Assembly (NCBI GenBank): GCA_030647705.1
Contig: JAUSJJ010000181.1
Coordinates: 1 to 18,301, forward strand
Direction of reading: 5' to 3'
Source of the DNA: Dehalococcoidia bacterium
GTDB taxonomy: Bacteria > Chloroflexota > Dehalococcoidia > JAUSJJ01
DNA length: 18,301 nt
This document shows, piece by piece, positions 1-7,356 of this stretch. The translations under genes and the position numbers were made by a program. The notes beneath the pieces are model-generated. The model saw nothing but the letters and a program-made list of their open reading frames with translations. It was not told the origin of the DNA and did not search any database. How positions within the stretch are numbered: position 1 is the stretch's first letter; each line of letters starts with the position of its first letter.

Positions 1-473
1 GTTATGGCAAGCTGACCGTGCTGATTACCCGGATGAACCCGGACTTATCGATGGGTGTAGAACTTCTGAAAACCACCGGCACCGGCAACCTGTTTATGGA
101 TTTCGGCGAACCTGATATCGACTTGAAGAAGCAGAAAGATGGCAAGTTCACGATTGAAATTAAAGGGTTGGATATTTACAACCCGACCACAGGGCAGTTA
201 AGCAGTAACCCCATCAGCGATATTGCCTGCTGGTTTATTGATACAGACTACAACGGCGAGAGTTTCTTTGTCCGCCACGCCTATTTTACCGATAGCGACG
301 ATAAATTCGAGCGCCTAAAGAGAACACTCCGGGCGGAAATTGACGAGTCTGCCTGGGACTCGCTCTATGCCACCATCAGCCGTCCCTTCGACCCGCCAAA
401 GACCGGCAAGATAGCAATTAAGGTTATCAACCACTACGGCGATGAAGTGCTTAAGGTGTACGAGATAAAGTAA
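1..473 (+). CDS. C-terminal part of a modification DNA methyltransferase-like protein (5' end outside window)
   Basis: The reading frame is open to the left edge (first full codon at 3), so the GTG at 18 is probably an internal valine and this is the last ~156 residues of a longer protein. The segment has an alternating charged/aromatic pattern ending in INHYGDEVLKVYEIK. I remember this ending from the C-termini of site-specific (Mod/COG2189-like) DNA methyltransferases that travel with helicase-nuclease restriction subunits. No catalytic motif (DPPY, FxGxG) is in the visible part, so the assignment rests on C-terminal resemblance and on context. It overlaps the next gene by one base (TAATG), which implies translational coupling. 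It could instead be the C-terminus of a helicase-type restriction subunit. Confidence 0.6.
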   Translation, partial: YGKLTVLITRMNPDLSMGVELLKTTGTGNLFMDFGEPDIDLKKQKDGKFTIEIKGLDIYNPTTGQLSSNPISDIACWFIDTDYNGESFFVRHAYFTDSDDKFERLKRTLRAEIDESAWDSLYATISRPFDPPKTGKIAIKVINHYGDEVLKVYEIK

Positions 474-811
474 TGGACAACAAAGTCAGCGATGTTCGCG
501 ATTTTCTTATTCAAATAGCCCGCAGAAGACGGCTAACCAATTACACCGATGCGGGCGCCGTGGTCGGCCTCGAGATGGCTTCTGAAGTCGGTCGCATCCA
601 GATAGCCCAAATATTAGATGAAATCAACGCTCAAGAACTAAGTCGAGGTGCGCCGATGCTTTCGGCTCTCGTCATATACCAAGACAGGAAAAGACCGGGG
701 CCGGGCTTTTTCACTTGTGCCAAAGGACTTGGAAAACTAAGAGATAACGATGAAGATGGTTTTTGGGCAAGAGAAGTTGCGGCAGTTCACGTCTGGTGGG
801 CTTCCCACTAG
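473..811 (+). CDS. Small conserved companion protein of a restriction-modification cluster
   Basis: A 112-aa soluble protein starting at the ATG that shares a base with the stop codon of the upstream methyltransferase-like gene. The first ~30 residues are basic (RRRR near residue 18). The middle carries a RGAPMLSALVIYQD segment followed by GPGFF, a pattern I associate with short proteins of unknown function next to restriction genes, and the C-terminus ends in tryptophans. There is no signal peptide or membrane segment. The one-base overlap says it is made with the methyltransferase, so a role in the same defence system is likely. The actual activity is unknown. Confidence 0.6.
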   Translation: MDNKVSDVRDFLIQIARRRRLTNYTDAGAVVGLEMASEVGRIQIAQILDEINAQELSRGAPMLSALVIYQDRKRPGPGFFTCAKGLGKLRDNDEDGFWAREVAAVHVWWASH

Positions 812-812
812 A

Positions 813-862
813 CCTGTCACAAAAGTGGAGACTTGCGCCTGTTGTGGCAGGATTCGTTTTAT
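813..862 (+). terminator. Possible Rho-independent terminator
   Basis: Arms at 813-822 (cctgtcacaa) and 842-851 (ttgtggcagg) pair over 10 positions, with one G-U wobble and a 19-nt loop. A T-rich stretch (cgttttatta) follows. It sits directly after the stop of the small restriction-associated gene and before the TIR-like gene. The T tract is interrupted, so termination may be weak. Confidence 0.4.
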
Positions 863-915
863 TATTTGACCCATCGAAAGATACTCTGAATCCATCTTGA
901 TTATGGAGTTCACGG

Positions 916-1287
916 ATGGCGAAAAAGAAGGTCTTTCTCAGCTTCGATTTTGATAATGATTTAGAGCTGAAGAACTCGTTCTTAGCTCAGGCTGGACTGG
1001 CTGATTCGCCCTTTTCAATTAATGATTATTCGTTGCGGGAGGCCCACCCTGATAACCTATGGCTGTCAAAGGCTCAAAGTGCCGTAGCGAAGTGCGACCT
1101 GTTTATAGTCATCCTCGGAGACAATACACATAAAGCGCCGGGAGTGTTAAAAGAAGTAAAGATAGCAGCCGGTTTAGGGAAAGAACGTTTTCAGTTGAGA
1201 CCACAAGGGAGTAAAGCTCACCCACTTTCTGATGCCGGTAAGGTCGTCGTCTGGAAATGGAAGAACATAAAGGTTGAATGGAGTTAG
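916..1287 (+). CDS. TIR-like domain protein (MTH538/ThsB type)
   Basis: A 123-aa stand-alone protein. The N-terminal strand KKVFLSFDFDNDLELKN followed by SPFSINDYSLREAHP, the central CDLFIVILGDNTHKAPGVLK and the following EVKIAAGLGK are the hallmarks of the MTH538 TIR-like family (formerly DUF1863). Members include ThsB of Thoeris, where the TIR protein senses phage and makes a nucleotide signal from NAD. The conserved Glu of the HKAPGVLKE segment (residue 80) is in place as the likely catalytic acid. GGAG at 905-908 is 7 nt before the ATG. No ThsA-like effector (SIR2 or SLOG) is visible, and the gene lies between two restriction modules. It may work with genes outside the window, with the downstream ATPase-nuclease, or alone. 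Confidence 0.8.
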   Translation: MAKKKVFLSFDFDNDLELKNSFLAQAGLADSPFSINDYSLREAHPDNLWLSKAQSAVAKCDLFIVILGDNTHKAPGVLKEVKIAAGLGKERFQLRPQGSKAHPLSDAGKVVVWKWKNIKVEWS

Positions 1288-1367
1288 ATTAACACCCTGT
1301 CTCCTTTCGGCGCAACTGTCGCCGCCAGAAATTGCCCCCAATTGAACAGATAAATATTAGAACTATG

Positions 1368-1396
1368 TTGACTAACCGGCGGCACTTATATAATAT
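1368..1396 (+). promoter_or_regulatory. Promoter of the GHKL ATPase-nuclease/methyltransferase operon
   Basis: TTGACT at 1368-1373 is followed by overlapping -10 candidates: TATAAT at 1389-1394 (15-nt spacer) and TAATAT at 1391-1396 (17-nt spacer). Transcription would start near 1402 and leave a ~68-nt leader before the ATG at 1470. The promoter follows the TIR-like gene, so the two-gene restriction unit can be expressed on its own. Confidence 0.5.
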
Positions 1397-1416
1397 TGGT
1401 CTAAATTAGGGCGAGA

Positions 1417-1446
1417 CTGCATCTAACTGTTTCACGGTCGATGCAG
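1417..1446 (+). promoter_or_regulatory. Leader hairpin upstream of the ATPase-nuclease gene
   Basis: A 7-bp inverted repeat, CTGCATC (1417-1423) and GATGCAG (1440-1446), lies inside the predicted 5' leader, ~23 nt before the start codon. It could be an operator or an RNA stem. Arms this short can arise by chance, so its function is uncertain. Confidence 0.25.
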
Positions 1447-1469
1447 ACACGGCGAATGAGAGGTTACAT

Positions 1470-4043
1470 ATGGTAAAAATTACTCAAGATGCGCTTGTGT
1501 CGGCAGGCAACAAGACCGACGAAATCAGTGTCAAGATTAGCCAACGCATTATCCAGTTATTTTCCGAAGGTCTCTATTCGAGTCCACATAAAGCGATTGA
1601 AGAACTCGTCTCGAATTCGTTTGACGCCGGGGCGCAAAATGTCCATGTTATTCTATCCCCGGACCTTATGGCACCAGAGGCAACAATCGCAGTTGTTGAT
1701 GATGGAGAAAGCATGGACGCAGACGGACTGAAGCAGCACTGGATTATTGGCCAAAGCAAAAGAAGAGAAGGCGAGCATCCGCAAGGGAGACGTCCAATAG
1801 GCAAATTCGGAATTGGCAAGCTCGCAACCTATGTCCTAGCCGAACGACTGACGCATATATGCAAGTCAAACGGCATCTTCTATGCGGCCACAATGGATTA
1901 TAGTAAGGTCATATCTCCCGAAGACGGACTGGGAGTTCAGTCGGACGCAAAAGGAATATTCAACGACCAAAACATAAAGATACCTTTGCGCGTTCTCACC
2001 GAACCAGAAGCCAAGAAACTATTGGCGACATGGACGACCTCGTCTTCGAAACCTGGCTACAAGGCGCTGAAACTATTTGGTGATGATGCAGCACAATCGT
2101 GGACAGTGGCAATAATGTCCAGACTGAAAGATATGGGTAAGAAAATCCAGAGAAACCGTCTTAATTGGATTCTGCGTACTGCCATGCCACTTCGTGATGA
2201 TTTCAGACTCTACTACGACGGTGAACTGATGAAACCCTCTAAAATTGAAATCCCACTAATACAGAATTGGGTGGTCGGCAAAGATATTACGGGTGACACT
2301 CTGAGCAAACCTTGCCCAACAGGTCTGGTTCCGACAGAGGACGAAAATCTCGCAAAGCAGTTTGTCCACGGCCTCTCTCACGATAAGCTTGGGCGCATAA
2401 CAGGGTATGTTGAACTCTATCAAGACGACATCAACGGCGGTAAATCCGAGGAAATTGAACGGAGCAATGGTTTCTTCGTCTACGTACGCGAACGATTAAT
2501 AAACTCAGACGACCCGGGTTTTGGCATCGAAAGAAACCTTCTTAGACATGGTACGTTTTCAAAGTTTCGCGCGGTTATTCACATAGATAGCCTGGATGAA
2601 GCACTTAGGTCATCACGTGAATCTTTGCAACAAGGAGAGTTGTTTAATCTGGCGAAGGATTTCACACATGCTGTCTTTAATCTCGTCAGAAATCGTCTGG
2701 AAGAATGGGAGCGTTCCAAAGCACCTGGGAAGGTTCTCGCTTCCCGCATGTACTCCGCACCGGGAAGCCTGACCCGCCAGCCGCTCTTGGCACTCCTAGA
2801 GTTGGGCATTGCAGGGAAAGCTGCTCCGCGATATATGCGTTTCCCAGGGGGACTCACATCAGGGCAAAGAACAGACTTTCTAAAGAAGGTGGTGGCCAGA
2901 GCCGACTCTGAAGCTGGGCTGCTGACTGGTTCTGTGCTCGTGGAGCTAGACACCCGGGATGGTCTGGCGATACTTGACATGGAAAGCGGGAATCTCCAAA
3001 TCAACGCATCTCATCCTTTTGTCGCTGCCTTTCATGGTTCGTTTGCAAACTCGACAGATAGATTACCACTGGAAATCTACGCCATGACAGAGATTCTGAT
3101 GGAAGCGCGTCTTTATCAAGCCGGACTCGATGATGTCAAGATTAGCGAAATACTGGAATATAGAGATGAGTTGCTTAGATATTTCGTCAGGCATTCTGCG
3201 CGCCGTACGGCAGGGATGATTTCTTTAGCGTTGAGAGATGCTAAAGACGACGCGAACCAACTCGAAGAGGAAATGCGAGCATCCTTCGAGGCAATCGGCT
3301 TTGCAAATGTAATTCGCCTTGGCGGGTCTGGTAAACCTGACGGCACAGCAGAGGCGTATCTTGCAGCCTCAGAGCCTGGAATCGTTCAGAGGTACAAGGT
3401 TGGCATGGAAGCTAAGAGCGGAGGTACAGTTGCAGCACACCGACTGGGAGTTTCTGGAATAGCTCGGCATATGGAAGAGTACAAATGTGACCACCACCTC
3501 GTCATCGGAAACGGATTCCAGACTTCGGGGAAAGATGCAGCGACCATAACAGAAATCAATGAACACAAAAAAAACACAAAAGGCCGTACCATTACGCTCA
3601 TGTATATAGATGACTTAGCGCGCCTGGTACGCATTGTGCCGGCGAAACGAGTAGGTCTAAAGAGATTACGGGAGCTATTCCGGAATTGCATTACGCCTGA
3701 AGAATCGAAGGCGTGGATTGATGGCATCGAACAAGAACAACCGCGCGCCTGGCCCTACCTTGAGATTCTTGAAACCATTTGGCAAAGGGCCAATAGCCGG
3801 CCGAATGAGCCAGTTGAATACGGGGCAGTCGCAACAGCCCTAGAATTTCGTAATCCCCCTATATTCATCAGTAAGCAAGACCTGATGGAATGCTGCAAAA
3901 CTCTACAAAGTATGGCTACTAATATGGTGTTTGCGCGAGAGAATACGGTCGAATTGGACCGCCGCCCAGACCTGGTTCTTGATGACATACAAGCAGCTAT
4001 TAATTCGTATCCAGAAGAAGAGAGGAAGACTATAAAGATATGA
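1470..4043 (+). CDS. GHKL (MutL/MORC-like) ATPase fused to a PD-(D/E)XK nuclease; restriction component
   Basis: This 857-aa protein opens with a Bergerat-fold ATPase. The N-box EELVSNSFDAGA (residues 44-55) supplies the catalytic Glu45 and Mg-binding Asn49, motif G1 is DDGESMD (77-83), IGQSKRR (93-99) follows, and the lid motif GKFGIGK is at 111-117. A long middle region presumably holds the transducer (S5-like) and linker. Near the C-terminus GKPDG (Asp624), then MEAKSG (Glu647-x-Lys649) and the following HMEEYKCDHHLVIG, form a PD-(D/E)XK core like that of restriction endonucleases. ATP-driven clamping is therefore linked to DNA cutting in one chain. The ATG has a GAGAGG ribosome site. The stop overlaps the methyltransferase start (ATGA), so the two are coupled as restriction and modification partners. 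Published comparative work described prokaryotic MORC and paraMORC GHKL proteins in restriction-modification loci; assigning this protein to that group is my inference. Confidence 0.85.
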   Translation: MVKITQDALVSAGNKTDEISVKISQRIIQLFSEGLYSSPHKAIEELVSNSFDAGAQNVHVILSPDLMAPEATIAVVDDGESMDADGLKQHWIIGQSKRREGEHPQGRRPIGKFGIGKLATYVLAERLTHICKSNGIFYAATMDYSKVISPEDGLGVQSDAKGIFNDQNIKIPLRVLTEPEAKKLLATWTTSSSKPGYKALKLFGDDAAQSWTVAIMSRLKDMGKKIQRNRLNWILRTAMPLRDDFRLYYDGELMKPSKIEIPLIQNWVVGKDITGDTLSKPCPTGLVPTEDENLAKQFVHGLSHDKLGRITGYVELYQDDINGGKSEEIERSNGFFVYVRERLINSDDPGFGIERNLLRHGTFSKFRAVIHIDSLDEALRSSRESLQQGELFNLAKDFTHAVFNLVRNRLEEWERSKAPGKVLASRMYSAPGSLTRQPLLALLELGIAGKAAPRYMRFPGGLTSGQRTDFLKKVVARADSEAGLLTGSVLVELDTRDGLAILDMESGNLQINASHPFVAAFHGSFANSTDRLPLEIYAMTEILMEARLYQAGLDDVKISEILEYRDELLRYFVRHSARRTAGMISLALRDAKDDANQLEEEMRASFEAIGFANVIRLGGSGKPDGTAEAYLAASEPGIVQRYKVGMEAKSGGTVAAHRLGVSGIARHMEEYKCDHHLVIGNGFQTSGKDAATITEINEHKKNTKGRTITLMYIDDLARLVRIVPAKRVGLKRLRELFRNCITPEESKAWIDGIEQEQPRAWPYLEILETIWQRANSRPNEPVEYGAVATALEFRNPPIFISKQDLMECCKTLQSMATNMVFARENTVELDRRPDLVLDDIQAAINSYPEEERKTIKI

Positions 4044-5251
4044 TATTTTCTACCAGGCGACAAATAACTGACATACAGCCAATACATCCTTTCCCGGCCC
4101 GAATGGCGCCAACTATTGTCTGGGATAATTTACCGCGAAAGAAGAAGGAACTACGCGTATTGGACCCCATGGCAGGGTCAGGAACTACTCTCGTGAGTGC
4201 ACGAGCAAGAGGATATCAGGCAATTGGCTGCGATACTGACCCGTTGGCCTTGTTAATTGCCCGAGGTTGGTGCAGCGACGTAAATCCAGCAAAGCTCAAA
4301 CGCCTTGCTAAACTCGTGCTCGACGAAGCTACAGCACTCAACAACAATACACTTCCGGGGGATGCCTATCCATCCAACATGGACTTAGAGACACGTAAAT
4401 TTCTGGATTATTGGTTTGACGAGACTAATCGTTGTCAGTTGACCGCTCTATCGAATAGCATTTCAACTCTGGACGAATCTGGCGAAAAGACTCTGCTATG
4501 GTGTGCATTCTCAAGGCTCATTATTACCAAGAAATCCGGCGTTTCACTTGCTATGGACGTTTCCCACAGCAGACCACATAAGAAATATGAAAAAGCACCG
4601 GTACAACCATTTGATAAATTCCTACGGGCAGTAGACTATGTTACTCAAAAGGCTCCTTTCGGGCAAAGCTCTAGTGCCCCAACCGCAATCATCCGCCAAG
4701 CAGATGCGAGGTCACTGCCATTCGATAGTCAGAGTATTGACGTGGTTATAACTTCACCGCCCTACCTCAACGCGATTGATTACATCCGTGGACATAAGTT
4801 TACGTTGGTGTGGATGGGACATTCTATTTCGGAACTTAGGTCTTTGCGTTCCAGCAACATCGGCAGCGAACGTTCCGGAGATTTGCGCGAGGCTGGCCAA
4901 TTTAGTGAAGTTGTTGAGAGAATGGTAAACGTCGAACTTGACCACAAACATTTTCAACTGGTGATGAAATATATTCTTGACATGAATCGTGTCATATCTG
5001 AATGCAGGCGCGTGCTAACAAAAAACGGTCAGGCCGTTTTTGTGATTGGTGACTCTAACGTTGGTGGCGTCTTCGTAAAAAACTCTGAGGGATTGATAAG
5101 CTTGGCAACGAGAAACGGGTTTGCATTGTTGGGGAAAGTCACCCGCCCATTGCCAGTTAACCGCAGGTATCTCCCTCCCCCTAACCTTGAGAAATCAGGG
5201 AATAGTCTCCAAAGTAGGATGAGGGAGGAAGTTATACTCAGTTTCGTCTAG
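4040..5251 (+). CDS. DNA methyltransferase (SPPY-type, N4-cytosine or N6-adenine), modification partner
   Basis: A 403-aa SAM-dependent methyltransferase. After an IHPFPARM segment (15-22) comes motif I LDPMAGSGTT (41-50), the adenosyl-methionine loop, followed by GCDTDP (63-68). The catalytic motif IV is TSPPY (238-242), nearly 200 residues later. Order I-then-IV with a long insert suggests that the target-recognition region lies between them. SPPY is commonest in N4-cytosine enzymes but also occurs in adenine enzymes, so the modified base is undecided. The ATG overlaps the last codons of the ATPase-nuclease gene by 4 nt. The likely role is to protect host DNA from the coupled nuclease. Both catalytic motifs are intact. 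Confidence 0.88.
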   Translation: MIFSTRRQITDIQPIHPFPARMAPTIVWDNLPRKKKELRVLDPMAGSGTTLVSARARGYQAIGCDTDPLALLIARGWCSDVNPAKLKRLAKLVLDEATALNNNTLPGDAYPSNMDLETRKFLDYWFDETNRCQLTALSNSISTLDESGEKTLLWCAFSRLIITKKSGVSLAMDVSHSRPHKKYEKAPVQPFDKFLRAVDYVTQKAPFGQSSSAPTAIIRQADARSLPFDSQSIDVVITSPPYLNAIDYIRGHKFTLVWMGHSISELRSLRSSNIGSERSGDLREAGQFSEVVERMVNVELDHKHFQLVMKYILDMNRVISECRRVLTKNGQAVFVIGDSNVGGVFVKNSEGLISLATRNGFALLGKVTRPLPVNRRYLPPPNLEKSGNSLQSRMREEVILSFV

Positions 5252-5792
5252 ACAAGGTGGCCAACACAACCTCTAGTGCGGCAGCTCTGGAAAGTACCTT
5301 GTCCAAGTTAAGGGAAGGGAGTCGCCTCTCAATGGTTTTTCTGAGGGGAAATAAGGAGCTGACCTCTGAAGGTCTATACTAGACGGAAAATTGACCCTCG
5401 TTCCATTTTATGCACTGTTGGTAGATAGGATTGATATGGTAGGAATGGCAATAATTTGGCAATAATTGTTTTCAATCTAAGTGGTAAAGATGGGCAAGTT
5501 AGCTTCAAAACACGAATAGGCACGAGACAATAAAATAGCTTCAGAAACAATAGGAAACAGTGGTGTTTACAGACTCTTAATCAGCAGGTTATAGATTCGA
5601 GACCCAGGCGGCTCAACAAGAGATTAAGCTAAAATGCCTCAGTAGACCAGAGTTATCGACGGCTCGAAATATGAGAAACAACGGATAAAAATATTGGGTA
5701 GTGTATCAGTTTGAATTAAACTGACCCAAAAATCATAAATATTCAACACATGGTGGATTGTCACAGAGTCATTGGGTGTGATATAGTAGAAA
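5252..5792. other. Gene-poor junction downstream of the restriction island
   Basis: I see no convincing coding region. An inverted repeat of gacaaggt (5251-5258) and accttgtc (5296-5303) directly follows the methyltransferase stop and may end its transcript, although no T tract follows. A small stem GACCT/AGGTC lies near 5360. TCAGTTT (5706-5712) and AAACTGA (5718-5724) form a 7-bp inverted repeat with a 5-nt centre upstream of the NYN gene promoter. The decayed tRNA-Lys piece at 5572-5615 lies here too, so the stretch may be the scar of earlier integrations. Confidence 0.4.
5572..5615 (+). pseudogene. Decayed 3' half of a tRNA-Lys(CTT) gene, possible attachment-site scar
   Basis: GACTCTTAATCAGCAGGTT followed by TAG, TTCGAG and a terminal GGCTCA follows the order of the anticodon arm, variable loop, T loop and 3' acceptor strand of a bacterial lysine tRNA with anticodon CTT (5576-5578). 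The anticodon stem pairs at only 3 of 5 positions, the T stem is mostly unpaired, and no matching 5' acceptor or D arm is seen upstream. It is therefore not a working tRNA. Integrative elements often insert at tRNA 3' ends and leave such fragments, which is the likely origin. Chance resemblance is not excluded. Confidence 0.4.
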
Positions 5793-5830
5793 TACAGTAC
5801 TTGACAAAATGTAGAGTACTGTAATATGAT
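5793..5830 (+). promoter_or_regulatory. Promoter with overlapping operator-like inverted repeat for the NYN gene
   Basis: TTGACA (5801-5806) and TATGAT (5825-5830) with an 18-nt spacer make a near-consensus sigma-70 promoter. A perfect 8-bp inverted repeat, TACAGTAC (5793-5800) and GTACTGTA (5816-5823), brackets the -35 box and abuts the -10 box. This is the geometry of a repressor site. The start point would be near 5837, just before the leader hairpin. Confidence 0.6.
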
Positions 5831-5845
5831 TCACAACGTGTATGA

Positions 5846-5890
5846 ATCCCCAGCGTTTATATTTCCTTCGGGATTATAGATGCTGGGGAT
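5846..5890 (+). promoter_or_regulatory. Leader hairpin with UUCG tetraloop in front of the NYN gene
   Basis: The arms ATCCCCAGC (5846-5854) and GCTGGGGAT (5882-5890) pair perfectly. Pairing continues through G-U and A-U pairs to about 5861/5875, and the top is a C(UUCG)G tetraloop (5866-5871). From the predicted start point this would be the first structure in the mRNA, ending 16 nt before the start codon. It could stabilise the transcript, gate translation or be a substrate of the encoded RNase-like protein. It has no T tract, so it is unlikely to be a terminator. Confidence 0.55.
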
Positions 5891-5906
5891 GTTGTTTTAA
5901 GGGGAT

Positions 5907-6470
5907 ATGCACAAAGTTGGTTTGTTTGTTGACGGCGGGTATCTTGATAAAGTCCTTGACCCAATGCGGCATGGACGCAGAGTTGATTACCATCTTCTGT
6001 TAACAAATATAGTCGGTAAGGCAGGAATTGATAGAGAAATCATTCGTATATATTACTATCACTGTTTGCCGTATCAAAATAGCCCGCCAACTCCTGAACA
6101 AAGTACTAAGATTAGTAATGCACAACGTTTTTTTAGGGCATTACAAAGAACACCCAGATTTGAAGTACGTTTGGGGAGACTTGCATATCGAGGTGATGAT
6201 TCAGAAGGCAAACCAATTTACGAACAAAAACGGGTTGACCTTTTGTTGGGCATTGATTTGACATTACACGCTGCGAGACACACTTTAGATGAAGTATTTA
6301 TTATTGCTGGGGATAGTGATTTTATCCCCGCTATTCAAGCAGCTAAGTCAGAGGGTATAGTCACATATTTGGCACATGGAGCATACCCACATGACGATTT
6401 GTTGGATGAAGTAGACGAGAGAATTGAGATTACTCAGGCATTAGTAGATAGTGCAGTGAGGTTAATCTAA
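5907..6470 (+). CDS. NYN-domain (LabA/DUF88-like) putative ribonuclease
   Basis: A 187-aa protein that is essentially one NYN domain, the PIN-like metal-dependent RNase fold. The acidic residues fall in the expected places: Asp9 in VGLFVDGGYLDK, Lys108 and Asp111 in QKRVDLLLGIDL with Asp117, and Asp136/Asp138 in FIIAGDSDFIPAI. Family members are single-strand RNases or RNA-binding proteins, and some take part in phage defence or toxin-like functions; the substrate here is unknown. The start is fixed by the conserved N-terminal strand. The ribosome site AAGGGG (5899-5904) is only 2 nt from the ATG, which may keep translation low. The gene stands alone behind its own promoter, operator-like repeat and hairpin. 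Confidence 0.85.
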   Translation: MHKVGLFVDGGYLDKVLDPMRHGRRVDYHLLLTNIVGKAGIDREIIRIYYYHCLPYQNSPPTPEQSTKISNAQRFFRALQRTPRFEVRLGRLAYRGDDSEGKPIYEQKRVDLLLGIDLTLHAARHTLDEVFIIAGDSDFIPAIQAAKSEGIVTYLAHGAYPHDDLLDEVDERIEITQALVDSAVRLI

Positions 6471-6506
6471 TCAGCAGGTTCAGGACCACGAATTGGCACC
6501 GTCATG

Positions 6507-6704
6507 TTACCCACCCAACCTAGCGTACGCCTTTATAGCATCTTCCTGGGATTTCCTCTCAATAGAGCCCGGTCTCTTTGCACGGACTTCGTCTATGGCG
6601 GCACCGGCTTCATGTCCCTGACTGACCAGATAGCAAGCTAGAATTGTCCCCGTCGTGCCGATTCCTGCTCCGCAGGATACGCCCACTGGTCTGTCCGCCC
6701 CCAA
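6507..6704 (-). pseudogene. Remnant of a dual-specificity protein phosphatase
   Basis: The minus strand encodes a fragment from [17 protein letters not shown] through LACYLV to [18 protein letters not shown]. It matches the P-loop and C-terminal half of dual-specificity phosphatases. In the signature HCx5R, the His has become Ser and the Arg has become Thr, so even the P-loop is dead although the Cys remains. The upstream 120+ residues of the family are absent, and the only initiator is a TTG at the point where homology begins. The surrounding stretch 6471-6867 shows nothing else I can support. Confidence 0.65.
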
Positions 6705-6867
6705 GGGGTTACCTGTTAAGGCTGGTAGTACGAGTTCGTTAGCTCGGGCAACCTTAGCAGCCTATTAGATGCGGCTAATGTGGTTGAGGTTACCCATAAA
6801 GCGGGCATCTCCCTTAAGGTGCTCAGGTCAAAACCAGTGATAATACTCAAGGGGTAGATGAGCGGGT

Positions 6868-7320
6868 TTAGCAGTCTAACGATTTGGCGATTTTATCCAG
6901 CTCTTTAAGGGCGTCTTTAATTTCGCTGGTTTCACCCCACGGCATCTCAATTTCGCTACTGGCTAAGGCAAAGACACGCTCCAGTTTCTTTGCCTCATCT
7001 GCACCGCCGACCATCAGCTGTTTTAGCTCTGGGCTCTTACGAATCTGGGATTTGATTCCAGCTAGGTACGTTACCGGAGAATCATCACCTCCGTGATAAA
7101 CGGCCGTTCTATTATGTAGCATTTCCAAACTTTCTAAAGCCTTCTGGTAAATTTCTTCATTACCTTTCTTCATGGCTTGCTCTTTCAGATGTGTTTGAAT
7201 CTTCTGAGCTACAATGAGAGCCTTTTTATCACCGGCAGCAAGACCCTGCATGAGGAGGGTCTCCAGCATTTCGTGTATCAACCCAATACCTTTGCATTTA
7301 CAACTGTTCGTTACATCCAT
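6868..7320 (-). CDS. Hypothetical helical protein
   Basis: I do not recognise this ~150-aa soluble protein. It starts with a Cys-containing segment (TNSCKCKGIG), then is mostly amphipathic helix rich in Lys, Glu, Leu and Ala. Two in-frame ATGs are adjacent (7323 and 7320). The ribosome site AGGAGG at 7326-7331 is 5 nt from the second and only 2 nt from the first, so I prefer 7320. It is divergent from the XRE regulator at 7519, and the ~195-bp gap between them carries inverted repeats, so the regulator may control it. It has no transmembrane segment or signal peptide. Confidence 0.6.
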   Translation of the reverse strand: MDVTNSCKCKGIGLIHEMLETLLMQGLAAGDKKALIVAQKIQTHLKEQAMKKGNEEIYQKALESLEMLHNRTAVYHGGDDSPVTYLAGIKSQIRKSPELKQLMVGGADEAKKLERVFALASSEIEMPWGETSEIKDALKELDKIAKSLDC

Positions 7321-7356
7321 CATGTCCTCCTCTCGACCGGTTCAGTGTCGCACATG

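Noticed and set aside
2579..3004. Long minus-strand frames inside the ATPase-nuclease gene and similar ones inside the primase and recombinase genes.
   Set aside because: They are antisense frames within genes with clear domain motifs; none has a recognisable product or its own ribosome site.
5578..6480. A 13-bp direct repeat (TAATCAGCAGGTT) at 5578-5590 and 6468-6480 flanking the NYN gene, as if it were an inserted cassette.
   Set aside because: By simple counting, a few 13-bp repeats are expected by chance in a window this long, and the second copy overlaps a stop codon. Without a longer match it does not support an insertion.
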